A stretch of DNA of 64,000 bases from Ruegeria profundi (GTDB lineage Bacteria; Pseudomonadota; Alphaproteobacteria; Rhodobacterales; Rhodobacteraceae). Position numbers and translations under genes: made by a program. Location: positions 62,001-126,000 of the forward strand of contig NZ_LQBP01000001.1 in NCBI RefSeq assembly GCF_001507545.1, in the 5' to 3' direction. Numbering within the stretch: position 1 is the first letter of the stretch; each line of letters begins with the position of its first letter. The notes beneath the pieces were generated by a model, which saw only the letters and a program-made list of their open reading frames with translations, ran no database searches and had not been told where the DNA came from. Positions 39,876 through 50,751 of this stretch are shown here, one piece after another.

Positions 39876-40907
39876 TTATTGGGGTGTAATAATCACCTTC
39901 CCACCGCTCTTTTTCAGCGCAGACGCCAGATTTGGCACCAAAGCCTTTAGTGAAAGCCGTTCAGAGATATCGGTTTTCCATCGACCATCAGCAAAGCGCG
40001 CTTGCACCTCGGCTACCACGCGCGCCTGAACTTCTGGTGGCGTGGATGTCACCCAGTTTGTCAGCCAAAACCCTTCGATCTGCTTTCCCATAAAGATCAA
40101 TTGTCCACTCTGGGTCAGGGTCGGCGCTTCAGCGCTGAGTTTTCCGTAGCAGATCCAGCGCGCCTGATTGGGCATGGCGCAGAACACCTGTTCAGACAGT
40201 TGATCAACAACCGCATCCAGAAAAACACGGGGCTTCAGATCTTTGCAAATCTGGCTGAAGTCCTGCACAACGTTGGGGTGCGTTGTCACTAGCACTTCTG
40301 CCGCCCCAAGCTCTTTCAACGCCTCCACCGTTTCAGGTCGCCGGACCAGCGCAATTGGCTTCAGCCCAAGATCGCGGCCAAGACTGCACATCAGTTTCCC
40401 CAACTGACTGGTGGCCGCCGAAAGAACGAACGCATCCCCAGACGCGCGCGCAATATCGACCATCGCCATTGCCGTCAGCGGGTTCACGATCTGTGCGGCG
40501 CCGTCTTCATCGGAAATCTCAGGTCGTAGTGGGATGCACATAATTGCCGGTGCCAGCACGTATTCTGCCCACGCACCGGAACCCCCGGTAACAAAGGCGA
40601 CGCGTTGATCCTGCAGCGCCTCGGCCCCTTTTCCGGTGGCCACAACATCGCCGCAGCCTTCAAACCCGGCAGCAGCGCCTTTGACGCGTGGTTGTCCATA
40701 CTCACCCTTGATGAAATGAATATCGGACGGGTTGACCGAAGCCGCGCGCAGTTTGATCAGAACCTGCCCGGGGCCGGGTTCAGGTACCGGCAGCTCGGCC
40801 TCAGCCAGCCAGTCTCCAGCATCGTCGATATATGGACCGGTGGGCGACCCTGTGAAACCGTCATGTAGCAGCACGGTTGCGAACATGCTTTGGGGCAGGG
40901 TGGTCAT
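39876..40907 (-). CDS. Zinc-independent MDR oxidoreductase (quinone/enoyl reductase-like)
   Basis: 343 aa medium-chain reductase. N-terminal ASVNPSDIHFIKGEYG and AAGFEGCGDVVATG, nucleotide-binding segment SAATSQLGKLMCSLGRDLGLKPIALV (a variant of the usual AAGGVG loop, with Thr-Ser in its place). No structural-zinc Cys cluster. Resembles mitochondrial-type 2-enoyl reductase and NADPH:quinone reductases. Reaction not assignable. Alone on the minus strand, convergent with rpsI. Confidence 0.82.
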   Translation of the reverse strand: MTTLPQSMFATVLLHDGFTGSPTGPYIDDAGDWLAEAELPVPEPGPGQVLIKLRAASVNPSDIHFIKGEYGQPRVKGAAAGFEGCGDVVATGKGAEALQDQRVAFVTGGSGAWAEYVLAPAIMCIPLRPEISDEDGAAQIVNPLTAMAMVDIARASGDAFVLSAATSQLGKLMCSLGRDLGLKPIALVRRPETVEALKELGAAEVLVTTHPNVVQDFSQICKDLKPRVFLDAVVDQLSEQVFCAMPNQARWICYGKLSAEAPTLTQSGQLIFMGKQIEGFWLTNWVTSTPPEVQARVVAEVQARFADGRWKTDISERLSLKALVPNLASALKKSGGKVIITPQ

Positions 40908-41090
40908 GTTTGTTCCTTGTTATTGAAAAGGTCAACTCGGCCAGTGAAATCCGGCCAGAGCAAACCATTGCGTCAGCGATACAGCCTTTGACGGTATGTA
41001 TTTACCCTCAACTGGATCGCAACCAATCAAACGCGGTGTGGCACGTCAATCGATCCGCAGCTTGACGTTAATGGAGCTTGCAGGGCGTCA

Positions 41091-41130
41091 CAAACACGGG
41101 GCCGAGCCAAAGAGGTCGGCCCTGTTTGCT
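41091..41130 (-). terminator. Hairpin at the end of the Ala-rich membrane-anchored gene
   Basis: CAAACACGGGGCCGA (41091-41105) and TCGGCCCTGTTTG (41116-41128) pair with two bulges around a 10-base loop, directly beside the stop of the minus-strand gene at 41131. On the minus strand the hairpin ends in TGTTTGTGAC, a weak T-run. Confidence 0.5.
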
Positions 41131-41643
41131 CTATTGTCCCCCCAAAAGGTCGCGAAGCTCTTGGATCTTGGCCGCTATCAATTCAGGCGACGCCTGTATG
41201 TCATCCAGAATCTGAATGGCTTGTGTTTTCAGGTCCTGCGCCAAATTGCTTTCCTGAACCGACGCTACGATTGCGTCATAGTCAAAGTTTTCAAGGGTTA
41301 GCGCGCCTTCCTCAATCCACGAATTCAAGAGGTCTTGACCCTGGTTAGCCAGTGCAGCGACATCCTCACCGGCCTGATTGACCAAATCACTGGCCGCTTG
41401 CCCGGCCTGTTCCGCCGCTTCAGTCGCCTGTTCTGTAATGGAAGAAGCGGCTTCATTTGTTTCCTCGGCCACGGCGTCTGCGGTTTCGCTAGCAGCGTCG
41501 GCCGTTTCGCTGACTGCCTCTCCTGCATCCTCAGCCGCGGCCTGAACTTGCTCAGCTGGGGTGGGTTCAGGTTGTGCGGCGAAGTAGTAAAATCCGACAC
41601 CGATTGCAGCAATAATGATGACAACTATAAGGGTACGCGACAT
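41131..41643 (-). CDS. Membrane-anchored Ala/Glu-rich coiled-coil protein
   Basis: 170 aa. One N-terminal membrane segment (TLIVVIIIAAIGVGFYYFAA) followed by a long, low-complexity stretch built from repeats of A-E-x-A-x-E/S-T-A-D-A type (about residues 27-95), likely a periplasmic coiled coil. A less biased helical C-terminal part (about 100-170) ends ELRDLLGGQ. I do not recognise the family. Ribosome-binding site GGAGAGA. Flanked by tRNA-Ser upstream and a hairpin downstream. Confidence 0.75.
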   Translation of the reverse strand: MSRTLIVVIIIAAIGVGFYYFAAQPEPTPAEQVQAAAEDAGEAVSETADAASETADAVAEETNEAASSITEQATEAAEQAGQAASDLVNQAGEDVAALANQGQDLLNSWIEEGALTLENFDYDAIVASVQESNLAQDLKTQAIQILDDIQASPELIAAKIQELRDLLGGQ

Positions 41644-41851
41644 AACTCTCTCCTTTGAAAAATGTGTCTCAAAGCTGATCCAAATTTAGCGATTGCCTAT
41701 TCAGAAATCCCGAAAACTCTGTTCAAAACTTGGATTGGGCCATGCTGCGCCGATCCGTCATCGACTGACGGCGATTTCATGCCGCCAGCGCTTTGGCTGC
41801 TATGCGGAGAACATTCTTGGATTGTCAGGTCACCTTGCGTTACTTGGCAAG

Positions 41852-41941
41852 TGGCGGAGAGACAGGGATTCGAACCCTGGGTGGGCTTGCACCCACAACG
41901 GTTTTCGAGACCGCCCCGTTCGACCACTCCGGCACCTCTCC
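41852..41941 (-). tRNA. tRNA-Ser (anticodon CGA)
   Basis: 90 bases including an encoded CCA. Acceptor stem GGAGAGG pairs with TCTCTCC (one G-U), discriminator G. D-arm with GCCGGAGTGGTCGAACGGGG, anticodon loop CT-CGA-AA, a long variable arm (GTTGTGGGTGCAAGCCCACC) as expected of class II serine tRNA, and a T-arm with GGTTCGAATCC. It reads UCG codons. The perfect hairpin CCGTCA-TCGAC-TGACGG lies about 80 bases downstream (41755-41771). Confidence 0.97.
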
Positions 41942-42064
41942 GCGGGGGTCTGTGAGGGGGGGATTTAGTGAGGAACGCGCAGGGGTGCAAGCAGAAAATT
42001 CCCGAATCTCATCATCACGGGATTTTCCATTGCCACAGAGATTAAATCACCTAGGCTCTTTGGT

Positions 42065-42907
42065 ATGACCTATCTTCTTCGCCGCACCGCCCTGATTACT
42101 TCGTTCATACTTATGACGTCCGTCTTGTTGCCGGCGCAGACCTTCGCAGCCGGACGCGACAGGATAGAAGCGTTTCTGACCACAACGGGGTTTGATGTGG
42201 CTTTGGAGAGCATTGCTTTGTCGTCCGCATCGGCGCCACAGATGCTGGGAATCGACCCCGACGGCTTCGGTTCCGATTGGAAGCGGCTTACCGAAGACGT
42301 GTTCAACATCGAAGATATGCATGAAACTGCCGTATCGATTTTGGAACAAACGCTGAGAGATGAGGCGCTGAACCACGCGGTTGAGTTTTATGCTTCGGAT
42401 TTGGGTCAGAGGTTGGTCGAGGCGGAAAACGCATCCCACTTGCGCGAGGACGAAGACGCCAAGCAACAAGAGGGGCAGGAAATCGTAGCTGACCTTATCA
42501 AAGAGGGGTCAAGCCGGGTTGAAAACCTCAAACGCATGAACTCGGCAATTGATTCCAGCGGGACAGCCCTGCGCGCACTGCAGGAAATCCAATTGCGGTT
42601 TCTATTGGCCGCAAGTGCCTCGGGCGTAATCGACCTGCAATTGAGCGCAGATGAACTACGCGAAATGATGCGACAGAACGAAACCGGCATGCGCCAAGCG
42701 TTGCAGCTGTCTGCGCTTGCAGGTGCGGCCTACACCTATCAGGATTTTTCTGACGCGGATGTTGTCGCATATGCAGACGCCCTGGAGCAGCCATTGATGC
42801 AAGAAGTCTATGAGCTGCTCAACGCCGTTCAGTATGAGATTATGGCGATGAAATTCGAAGATCTCGCTGCGAGGATGGCGGACTTACACCCCGCTCAGGA
42901 TATCTGA
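42065..42907 (+). CDS. DUF2059 domain exported protein (first of tandem pair)
   Basis: 280 aa with a signal peptide (cleavage near TFA after LLPAQTFA). The mature protein is almost all helical. DUF2059-like segments are seen twice: DEALNHAVEFYASDLGQRLVEAEN and DFSDADVVAYADALEQPLMQEV. In this family such an element (a terminal phase of F-Y-x-S-x-x-G-x-x-L) is thought to be structural; the function is unknown. The stop overlaps the start of a paralogous gene by one base (TGATG), so the two are coupled. Confidence 0.8.
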   Translation: MTYLLRRTALITSFILMTSVLLPAQTFAAGRDRIEAFLTTTGFDVALESIALSSASAPQMLGIDPDGFGSDWKRLTEDVFNIEDMHETAVSILEQTLRDEALNHAVEFYASDLGQRLVEAENASHLREDEDAKQQEGQEIVADLIKEGSSRVENLKRMNSAIDSSGTALRALQEIQLRFLLAASASGVIDLQLSADELREMMRQNETGMRQALQLSALAGAAYTYQDFSDADVVAYADALEQPLMQEVYELLNAVQYEIMAMKFEDLAARMADLHPAQDI

Positions 42908-43707
42908 TGCGCCTGATTGCGGTTGTACTGACATTTTTTGTATCAGCCTTTCCGCTGCAGGCGGAGGAAAGAGTTGACCGGTTGTTGCACGCTTTGCAAC
43001 TGGACGAAGTCATCGATATCCTGCGCGACGAAGGTGAAATACTGGGGCAAAACCTGCAAGAGACCTTTCTGGACAATAAAGGCGGTCCGGTCTTTCTTGA
43101 TCAGGTTGCCCGGATTTATGACGCCGACAAAATGCGCCTGTATGTCGAAGAGGTGTTTGATGACACGCTTTCTGACAAACAGCTGGACCAAGCAATCCTG
43201 TTCTTCGAAAGCGAGCTTGGTCAGACCCTTGTGTCACTCGAACTATCGGCCCGTGTGGCGTTGTCGGACGAAACGATCGAGGAGATGGCGCAGGATAACT
43301 ACAAAAACGCGGACCGCGACGCGGATTTGTATCGGCTGGTGGATGAGTACATTCAAGTCAACAATCTGATCGAAGAGAACGTTCAGAATTCGATCAGTGC
43401 AGACTACAATTTTTTCCGCGGACTGAACATTGGTGCAGGCCAGAACGAAGCGGAACTGCTTACGCAGTTACTTGAACAAAAAGACGGCACCACCGAAGAA
43501 ACCCGCACCTGGCTGTATTCCTTTTTCCTGTTGGCCTACAAACCGCTGAGCGACGCCCAGATGCGCGAGAATATCGCGTTTTCGCGGACCGAGACGGGCA
43601 AGGCCGTCAATACAGCTCTTTTTGAGAGCTTTGATCAGATGTTCGATGCGATCTATTTTCAGTTGGGTGAGGCGGTCGCACAGGTACTCAAAGGGTCAGA
43701 CCTGTAA
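42907..43707 (+). CDS. DUF2059 domain exported protein (second of tandem pair)
   Basis: 266 aa with a signal peptide (MRLIAVVLTFFVSAFPLQA). Like its neighbour it is helical and carries the element LDQAILFFESELGQTLVSLELSA, with a second, weaker copy in the C-terminal half (MRENIAFSRTETGKAVN). It is a diverged paralogue of the upstream gene; both are periplasmic by prediction. Tandem arrangement with overlapping codons suggests a stoichiometric pair. Function unknown. Confidence 0.8.
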   Translation: MRLIAVVLTFFVSAFPLQAEERVDRLLHALQLDEVIDILRDEGEILGQNLQETFLDNKGGPVFLDQVARIYDADKMRLYVEEVFDDTLSDKQLDQAILFFESELGQTLVSLELSARVALSDETIEEMAQDNYKNADRDADLYRLVDEYIQVNNLIEENVQNSISADYNFFRGLNIGAGQNEAELLTQLLEQKDGTTEETRTWLYSFFLLAYKPLSDAQMRENIAFSRTETGKAVNTALFESFDQMFDAIYFQLGEAVAQVLKGSDL

Positions 43708-43721
43708 GTCTGCATTTGTTG

Positions 43722-43750
43722 TTGACTTTCTTCCTTACAATATGGATAAG
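43722..43750 (+). promoter_or_regulatory. Probable promoter of rplU-rpmA
   Basis: TTGACT (43722-43727) and GATAAG (43745-43750) with a 17-base spacer lie about 165 bases before the L21 start. The leader that follows contains CCCGGC/GCCGGG and CGGGCT/AGCCCG helices, so the mRNA 5' end is long and structured. Confidence 0.5.
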
Positions 43751-43914
43751 CGCGCATCCCGGCCGGTTTCTCCGCGCCGGGTATCGTTATTATTGACCTA
43801 ACGGGCTTTCCCCAGGGTCTTCACACAGCCCGAAAAGGGCGCGCTGTTCGAGGTGGCGAAAGCCAAAACACCCAGCCGGGGACCACAGAACGCGGTTTGA
43901 AAAAGGAAAGACGC

Positions 43915-44526
43915 ATGTTTGCGGTCCTCAAGACTGGCGGCAAGCAGTACAAGGTTCAGGCGGGCGATATCCTCCGCGTTGAAAAACTGGCTGCCGACGC
44001 AGGTGAAAAAGTTCAATTCAATGATGTTCTGATGCTGGGCGGCGATGCCCCGGTTGTTGGTGCACCTTTCGTTGAAGGCGCAGGCGTACAGGCCGAAGTG
44101 ATCGAACAGATCAAAGGTGACAAGGTCATCAAGTTCGTCAAGCGTCGTCGTAAGCACAGCTCGAAGCGTACTGTTGGCCACCGTCAGAAGCTGACTCTGG
44201 TCAAAATCACCGACATCCTGTCGTCGGGCGCTGACAAGTCGGGCATCAAAGCTGCAACCGGGTCTGCTCCGGCTGGCGAAGCGGCACCTGCTGCAAAGCC
44301 TGCCAAGAAAGCAGAAGCCAAAGCAGAGGCACCCGCCGCTGCTGCCGCTGACGATCTGACTCAGTTGAACGGTGTCGGTCCCGCCGCTGCCAAAAAGCTG
44401 AATGAGGCCGGTATCGAGAGCTTTGCCGCTCTGGCCGCCTTGTCGGATGAGCAGATTGCTGCTATCGACACCATCAAAGTGAAACCCGAATGGGTTGAGC
44501 AGGCCAAAGAACTGGCCAAAGGCTAA
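43915..44526 (+). CDS. rplU: 50S ribosomal protein L21 with C-terminal HhH extension
   Basis: 203 aa from the ATG at 43915 (AAAGGAAAG upstream). Residues 1-103 are ordinary L21 ([18 protein letters not shown] to [17 protein letters not shown]). About 40 residues of Ala/Lys/Glu-rich linker follow, then a 55-residue domain resembling the helix-hairpin-helix of RNA polymerase alpha CTD-like or NTPase-associated modules ([20 protein letters not shown]). The extension occurs in related alphaproteobacteria and doubles the usual length of L21. Followed by rpmA after 11 bases. Confidence 0.95.
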   Translation: MFAVLKTGGKQYKVQAGDILRVEKLAADAGEKVQFNDVLMLGGDAPVVGAPFVEGAGVQAEVIEQIKGDKVIKFVKRRRKHSSKRTVGHRQKLTLVKITDILSSGADKSGIKAATGSAPAGEAAPAAKPAKKAEAKAEAPAAAAADDLTQLNGVGPAAAKKLNEAGIESFAALAALSDEQIAAIDTIKVKPEWVEQAKELAKG

Positions 44527-44537
44527 GGAGAGAGAGA

Positions 44538-44807
44538 ATGGCACATAAAAAAGCTGGCGGTTCCTCCCGTAACGGTCGCGACTCAGCAGGTCGTCGCCTT
44601 GGCGTGAAACTGTATGGTGGTCAGGCGGCTATCGCAGGCAACATCATCGTACGTCAGCGCGGCACCAAGTTCTGGCCGGGTGAAGGCGTAGGCATGGGCA
44701 AAGATCACACCATCTTTGCTACTGTTGATGGCGCCGTGAAGTTCCACAAGGGACTAAAGAACCGCACCTTTATTTCGGTCCTGCCAGTGGCGGAGGCCGC
44801 AGAGTAA
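44538..44807 (+). CDS. rpmA: 50S ribosomal protein L27
   Basis: 89 aa; N-terminal [20 protein letters not shown] reaches the peptidyl-transferase centre, then [28 protein letters not shown]. There is no extra cleaved N-terminal extension. Strong GGAGAGAGA ribosome-binding site. Last gene of the L21-L27 unit, before a perfect 10-bp terminator. Confidence 0.98.
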   Translation: MAHKKAGGSSRNGRDSAGRRLGVKLYGGQAAIAGNIIVRQRGTKFWPGEGVGMGKDHTIFATVDGAVKFHKGLKNRTFISVLPVAEAAE

Positions 44808-44840
44808 GCCGAAACCCAGAAGGTTTTTGAAAATTCATGG

Positions 44841-44875
44841 GGGACCGGCAGAAAATGCCGGTCCCTTTTCTCGTT
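44841..44875 (+). terminator. Intrinsic terminator after rpmA
   Basis: GGGACCGGCA (44841-44850) and TGCCGGTCCC (44856-44865) form a perfect 10-bp stem with a GAAAA loop, followed by TTTTCTCGTTTT. Confidence 0.9.
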
Positions 44876-45055
44876 TTAACGCAGTTTTGATGAATCGCCC
44901 CGATGACCTGTTCAGCAAGCTACATACCTGTCCGTTTAAACGGCCCGGTTACACGCGCTGCTAATGATCGCCGGGGAACGGATATCCAATGTTGGCGCAT
45001 ATAAGATTTAGAGTCGCGTCAGAATTTACGTTGTGTTCGGAGGAGGAACGCACAG

Positions 45056-45592
45056 ATGAAGCTGGAGACAATCATTAACCAACCGGTCATAGAAACCGAA
45101 CGGTTCGACCTTCGCCCGTTGCGTCGGTCGGATATGGGTCTCATCGAACATTACGCCGGTGATGAGCGCGTTGCGCGCATGACAACGTCGATCCCGCATC
45201 CTTTACCGCCGGGGTCGAGCGAGGCCCTTGTGGCCCGCGCGATGGCCGAAGATCGGGAAGAAGATGTTTGGGCCATGGACGCGACCAAGGATGATGGGCC
45301 TGAGCTGATCGGCCTGATTTCGTTGACGCGGTTGGATCGCAATCAGACCGAAGTGGGGTATTGGGTGGCCCCGCTTTATTGGAACACAGGCATTGCGTCG
45401 CTCGCAGTGGAGACGTTGGTCAACGCAAATCCTTTGGGGAATGCGACCATGTTCGCTAGCGTGTTTCAAGATAATCCGGCCTCGGCTCGTGTGCTGACCC
45501 ATTGCGGGTTCCAGTATCTTGGCGATGCCGAAAGCTATTCCGTGGCGCGCGATGCAAATGTGCCCACTTGGACGTACAGTAAAAAACTCTGA
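45056..45592 (+). CDS. GNAT-family N-acetyltransferase (RimJ/RimL type)
   Basis: 178 aa. Begins with the RimJ/L-like TERFDLRPLRRSDMGLIEHY; acetyl-CoA-binding region YWVAPLYWNTGIASLAVETLV, then ASVFQDNPASARVLTHCGFQYLG. Substrate may be a protein N-terminus, an amino group of a metabolite or an antibiotic. GGAGGAGG upstream of the ATG. Located just before obgE (37 bases), possibly in the same operon, as often seen in this group. Confidence 0.88.
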   Translation: MKLETIINQPVIETERFDLRPLRRSDMGLIEHYAGDERVARMTTSIPHPLPPGSSEALVARAMAEDREEDVWAMDATKDDGPELIGLISLTRLDRNQTEVGYWVAPLYWNTGIASLAVETLVNANPLGNATMFASVFQDNPASARVLTHCGFQYLGDAESYSVARDANVPTWTYSKKL

Positions 45593-45620
45593 CTTGTGGC
45601 CGATGGGGCCTTTGCAGTAG

Positions 45621-47758
<2,138 letters not shown>

Positions 47759-47804
47759 AAGCACGATGAAAGTACACCACGCACCTGATCGAAAGGCACA
47801 TGAG

Positions 47805-49067
47805 ATGAAGGACTTCGACAGTATTCCCACACTGATGGCCGATCTCGGAAAGCGCGCAAAGGCGGCCTCGGCCGAATTGGCCTTTGCCAGCGCCGAACGT
47901 AAGCACGCAGCGCTGACCGCTGCTGCAGATGCAGTTTGGGCCAACCGGGCCGACATCATCGCGGCAAACAAGAAGGACCTTGAGTTCGGGCGCGAAAAGG
48001 GGCTGAGCCCGGCGATGATGGATCGCTTGATGTTGGACGAGGCCCGCATTCAGGGCATGGTTGACGGGCTGCGCACTGTCGCTGAGCAGGCTGACCCTGT
48101 GGGCGAAGTGCTTACGGAATGGGATATGCCGTCGGGCCTGAACATCCAGCGCGTGCGCACTCCTTTAGGCGTGATTGGTGTCATCTATGAAAGCCGTCCA
48201 AATGTCACTGCGGACGCAGGTGCGCTGTGCCTGAAATCCGGCAACGCGGTGATCCTGCGCGGCGGGTCGGAAAGCTTTCATTCCTCAGGTGCTATTCACG
48301 CTTGTCTTGTTGAGGGGCTAAAGGCCGCCAATCTGCCCGAGGACGCCATCCAGTTGGTCCCAACCCGGGACCGTGCCGCCGTTCAGGAGCTTTTGACCTT
48401 AACGGATTACGTTGACGTCATCGTGCCGCGCGGGGGCAAGGGACTGGTTGGCCTGGTTCAGCGAGAAGCCCGCGTGCCCGTCTTTGCCCACCTTGAGGGC
48501 ATTGTGCATATCTACATCGACAAAGCTGCTGACCCTAAGAAAACACTGGATGTCGTTCTCAACGCCAAAACCCGGCGTACGGGTATCTGCGGTGCAGCGG
48601 AGTGTCTGTTGATCCACGAAGACGTAGCAAAAACGCTGGGCAGGGACGTCATTGCCGCGTTGCAAGCCGCAGGTGTAGAAGTGCATGCCAAGGGCGATCT
48701 GACCATCGATGGGACGGTTGCTGCCGCCGATGAGGATTGGGGCAAAGAATACCTCGACAGTATCATCGCTGCTAAACCCGTGGCCGATATCGACGCAGCC
48801 ATTGCCCATATCCGTCAATATGGCTCAAACCACACAGACTGTATCATGACGGAAGACGCAGACGCCGCCGCGCGGTTCTTTGAGCGACTGGACAGCGCGA
48901 TCCTGATGCACAACGCATCGACGCAGTTCGCCGATGGTGGCGAATTTGGTATGGGCGCCGAGATCGGGATCGCAACAGGAAAGATGCATGCGCGCGGTCC
49001 GGTGGGTGCTGCGCAGTTGACCAGCTTCAAATATCTTGTTCGCGGAGACGGAACGACACGGTCCTAA
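47805..49067 (+). CDS. proA: Gamma-glutamyl phosphate reductase
   Basis: Second step of proline synthesis: reduces glutamyl 5-phosphate to the semialdehyde. 420 aa from the ATG at 47805 (family N-terminus [20 protein letters not shown]); an ATG 13 codons earlier is in frame. Catalytic-Cys region [44 protein letters not shown] and [20 protein letters not shown]. Its end overlaps the convergent chpT by four bases. Confidence 0.97.
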   Translation: MKDFDSIPTLMADLGKRAKAASAELAFASAERKHAALTAAADAVWANRADIIAANKKDLEFGREKGLSPAMMDRLMLDEARIQGMVDGLRTVAEQADPVGEVLTEWDMPSGLNIQRVRTPLGVIGVIYESRPNVTADAGALCLKSGNAVILRGGSESFHSSGAIHACLVEGLKAANLPEDAIQLVPTRDRAAVQELLTLTDYVDVIVPRGGKGLVGLVQREARVPVFAHLEGIVHIYIDKAADPKKTLDVVLNAKTRRTGICGAAECLLIHEDVAKTLGRDVIAALQAAGVEVHAKGDLTIDGTVAAADEDWGKEYLDSIIAAKPVADIDAAIAHIRQYGSNHTDCIMTEDADAAARFFERLDSAILMHNASTQFADGGEFGMGAEIGIATGKMHARGPVGAAQLTSFKYLVRGDGTTRS

Positions 49068-49660
49068 AACCGGATTTCCAAACGGGTTGAGGTGGTTTCG
49101 GCCACCACCCGCCGCCCCATTGACGCGGCAGTCTCAGGCAGAAGAAGAAATTGCACCTGCGCTGGCGTAAGCTTGTTTGCGAACTGCCCCGTCGTCAGGT
49201 TTTTCCACAGATCCGCCTCTACATTTAGTTTTTCAGCAGAACCGGTTATCGCCCAATCTTCACCCGCTTGTTCTACTGTGACCTCGCCGCCAAACGGCAT
49301 TGCGCTTTCGCAGCACATCAAAGCGAGGAAGACCAGTTTGACCTGGTTGCGCGGGATCGCTTCGGTCAGGTGCCAATTCACGCGCAAGCGCCCTGCGCGT
49401 TCGATATCCCTCAGCAACTCTGAAACTTCGGCGCGCCCCAGCGGATGAGCGCTGGCCGAACCAAACGCGACCCGAAAAAACCGTATGCGCGCACCTGCGC
49501 TGCCGACACTGCCCGAGATCAACTCCATCTCAGGGCCATGGATTGAGCCAACCATCTCAAGCAGTTCCAGCCCATTTGTGATCGCACCAATAGGGCTGAT
49601 CAGATCGTGACAGATTCTGGAACCGATCAATTCTGCCAGGTTGACTGTGGTGTCGCTCAT
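49064..49660 (-). CDS. chpT: Histidine phosphotransferase ChpT
   Basis: Relays phosphate from CckA to CtrA (and CpdR). 198 aa from the ATG at 49660, which follows GGAGGTACGC. N-terminal helical hairpin with the phosphorylated His in [23 protein letters not shown] (about residue 22), then a degenerate Bergerat-like domain ([26 protein letters not shown] ... [14 protein letters not shown]). No ATP-binding boxes, as expected for this pseudo-kinase fold. CtrA and SciP lie 24 kb away. Confidence 0.93.
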   Translation of the reverse strand: MSDTTVNLAELIGSRICHDLISPIGAITNGLELLEMVGSIHGPEMELISGSVGSAGARIRFFRVAFGSASAHPLGRAEVSELLRDIERAGRLRVNWHLTEAIPRNQVKLVFLALMCCESAMPFGGEVTVEQAGEDWAITGSAEKLNVEADLWKNLTTGQFANKLTPAQVQFLLLPETAASMGRRVVAETTSTRLEIRF

Positions 49661-49702
49661 GCGTACCTCCTGATGCATCTGCCGCCGGACCCGGAGCCCA
49701 TG

Positions 49703-49885
49703 ATGACAGACCTGAATGCCATTCTTGCACCGGGCATGTATGTCCGCCACCCCGATTTCCCCGATTGGGGCGTTGGACAGGTACAGTCCAACATCGGCGG
49801 AAAAATCACCGTGAACTTCCGCGAACAAGGGAAAGTGGTGATTGACGGAACGCGTATCGCTCTGATGCCTGTCTTTGATCCGTGA
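49703..49885 (+). CDS. DUF3553 family protein
   Basis: 60-aa protein; start taken at ATG 49703, six bases after GGAG (an ATG three bases earlier is also in frame). Core MYVRHPDFPDWGVGQVQSNI and GKITVNFREQGKVVI matches the DUF3553 family, an SH3-like small beta domain related to the CarD/UvrD-tail type. Function unknown. Divergent from chpT. Confidence 0.82.
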   Translation: MTDLNAILAPGMYVRHPDFPDWGVGQVQSNIGGKITVNFREQGKVVIDGTRIALMPVFDP

Positions 49886-49983
49886 AACTGGTTTAGGAAA
49901 GGTTAACTTTCTCGCATATCTGCTTATGTTGCCATACCCCCGAGAGTTGAGGTATCAGCGCGCAAACAAAAACGGAACCACCA

Positions 49984-50751
49984 ATGCCGGATGCGGGCTC
50001 TTCCTTTACGATCAGACTAGCGGAAACCAAGGCCGAGTTACGTGCGGCTCAGCGGCTGCGATATGACGTTTTTGTTCGTGAACTGGGTGGTGGCGGAGAG
50101 ATGGTCGATCACGAGGCCGGATTAGAGCAGGACAAGTTCGATCCTTACTTTGACCACATGCTGGCGATTGATAACCTGACGGGCGAAGTTATCGGCGTTT
50201 ATAGGCTGTTGTCCGGCGATTGCGCGGCAAAGCTTGGGCAGTTTTACTCGGAAGACGAATACGATCTGAGCGTCCTCAAACAAAGCGGGCGGAAGCTGTT
50301 GGAGTTGGGACGGTCTTGTCTGCACCCCGACTATCGCGGCGGCACGGCAATGTACCATCTTTGGAACGGGCTTGCGGCTTATGTCAACGAACGCAAGATC
50401 GAGGTTTTGTTCGGTGTCGCCAGCTTTCATGGAACCGACGTTCAGAAATTGGCTCAGCCCTTATCAATGTTGCATCACAACCACCTGGCGCCCCCGGAAC
50501 TTCGGGTAAGGGCGCAACCGGGGCAGTTTGAATCCATGGATCTTGTTGCGCCGCAAGATCTGGATCGTCGGGCCGCGATGGTGCAGGTGCCGGCTCTTAT
50601 CAAGGCCTATCTGCGGCTTGGGGGGTTCGTTGGTGAGGGTGCATTTATCGACCAGGCGTTCAATACAACGGATATTTGTCTGATCCTCGACACTGCCCGC
50701 ATGAACTCACGTCAAAGGCGCATCTATGGCGGGGTCCAACGCAGTGAGTGA
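49984..50751 (+). CDS. olsB: L-ornithine N-alpha-acyltransferase OlsB
   Basis: Acylates ornithine with a 3-hydroxyacyl-ACP: the first step of ornithine-lipid synthesis. 255 aa. GNAT-like fold with RLAETKAELRAAQRLRYDVFVRELGG, then ELGRSCLHPDYRGGTAMYHLW and LFGVASFHGTDVQKLA, all typical of OlsB. Overlaps olsA by 26 bases. The preceding gap has TTTA-N7-TTAA near 49901, a possible CtrA-type site. Confidence 0.92.
   Translation: MPDAGSSFTIRLAETKAELRAAQRLRYDVFVRELGGGGEMVDHEAGLEQDKFDPYFDHMLAIDNLTGEVIGVYRLLSGDCAAKLGQFYSEDEYDLSVLKQSGRKLLELGRSCLHPDYRGGTAMYHLWNGLAAYVNERKIEVLFGVASFHGTDVQKLAQPLSMLHHNHLAPPELRVRAQPGQFESMDLVAPQDLDRRAAMVQVPALIKAYLRLGGFVGEGAFIDQAFNTTDICLILDTARMNSRQRRIYGGVQRSE

Noticed and set aside
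41697..41990. 97-codon open frame on the minus strand near 41.8 kb
   Set aside because: It reads through the tRNA-Ser gene, whose structure is clear.
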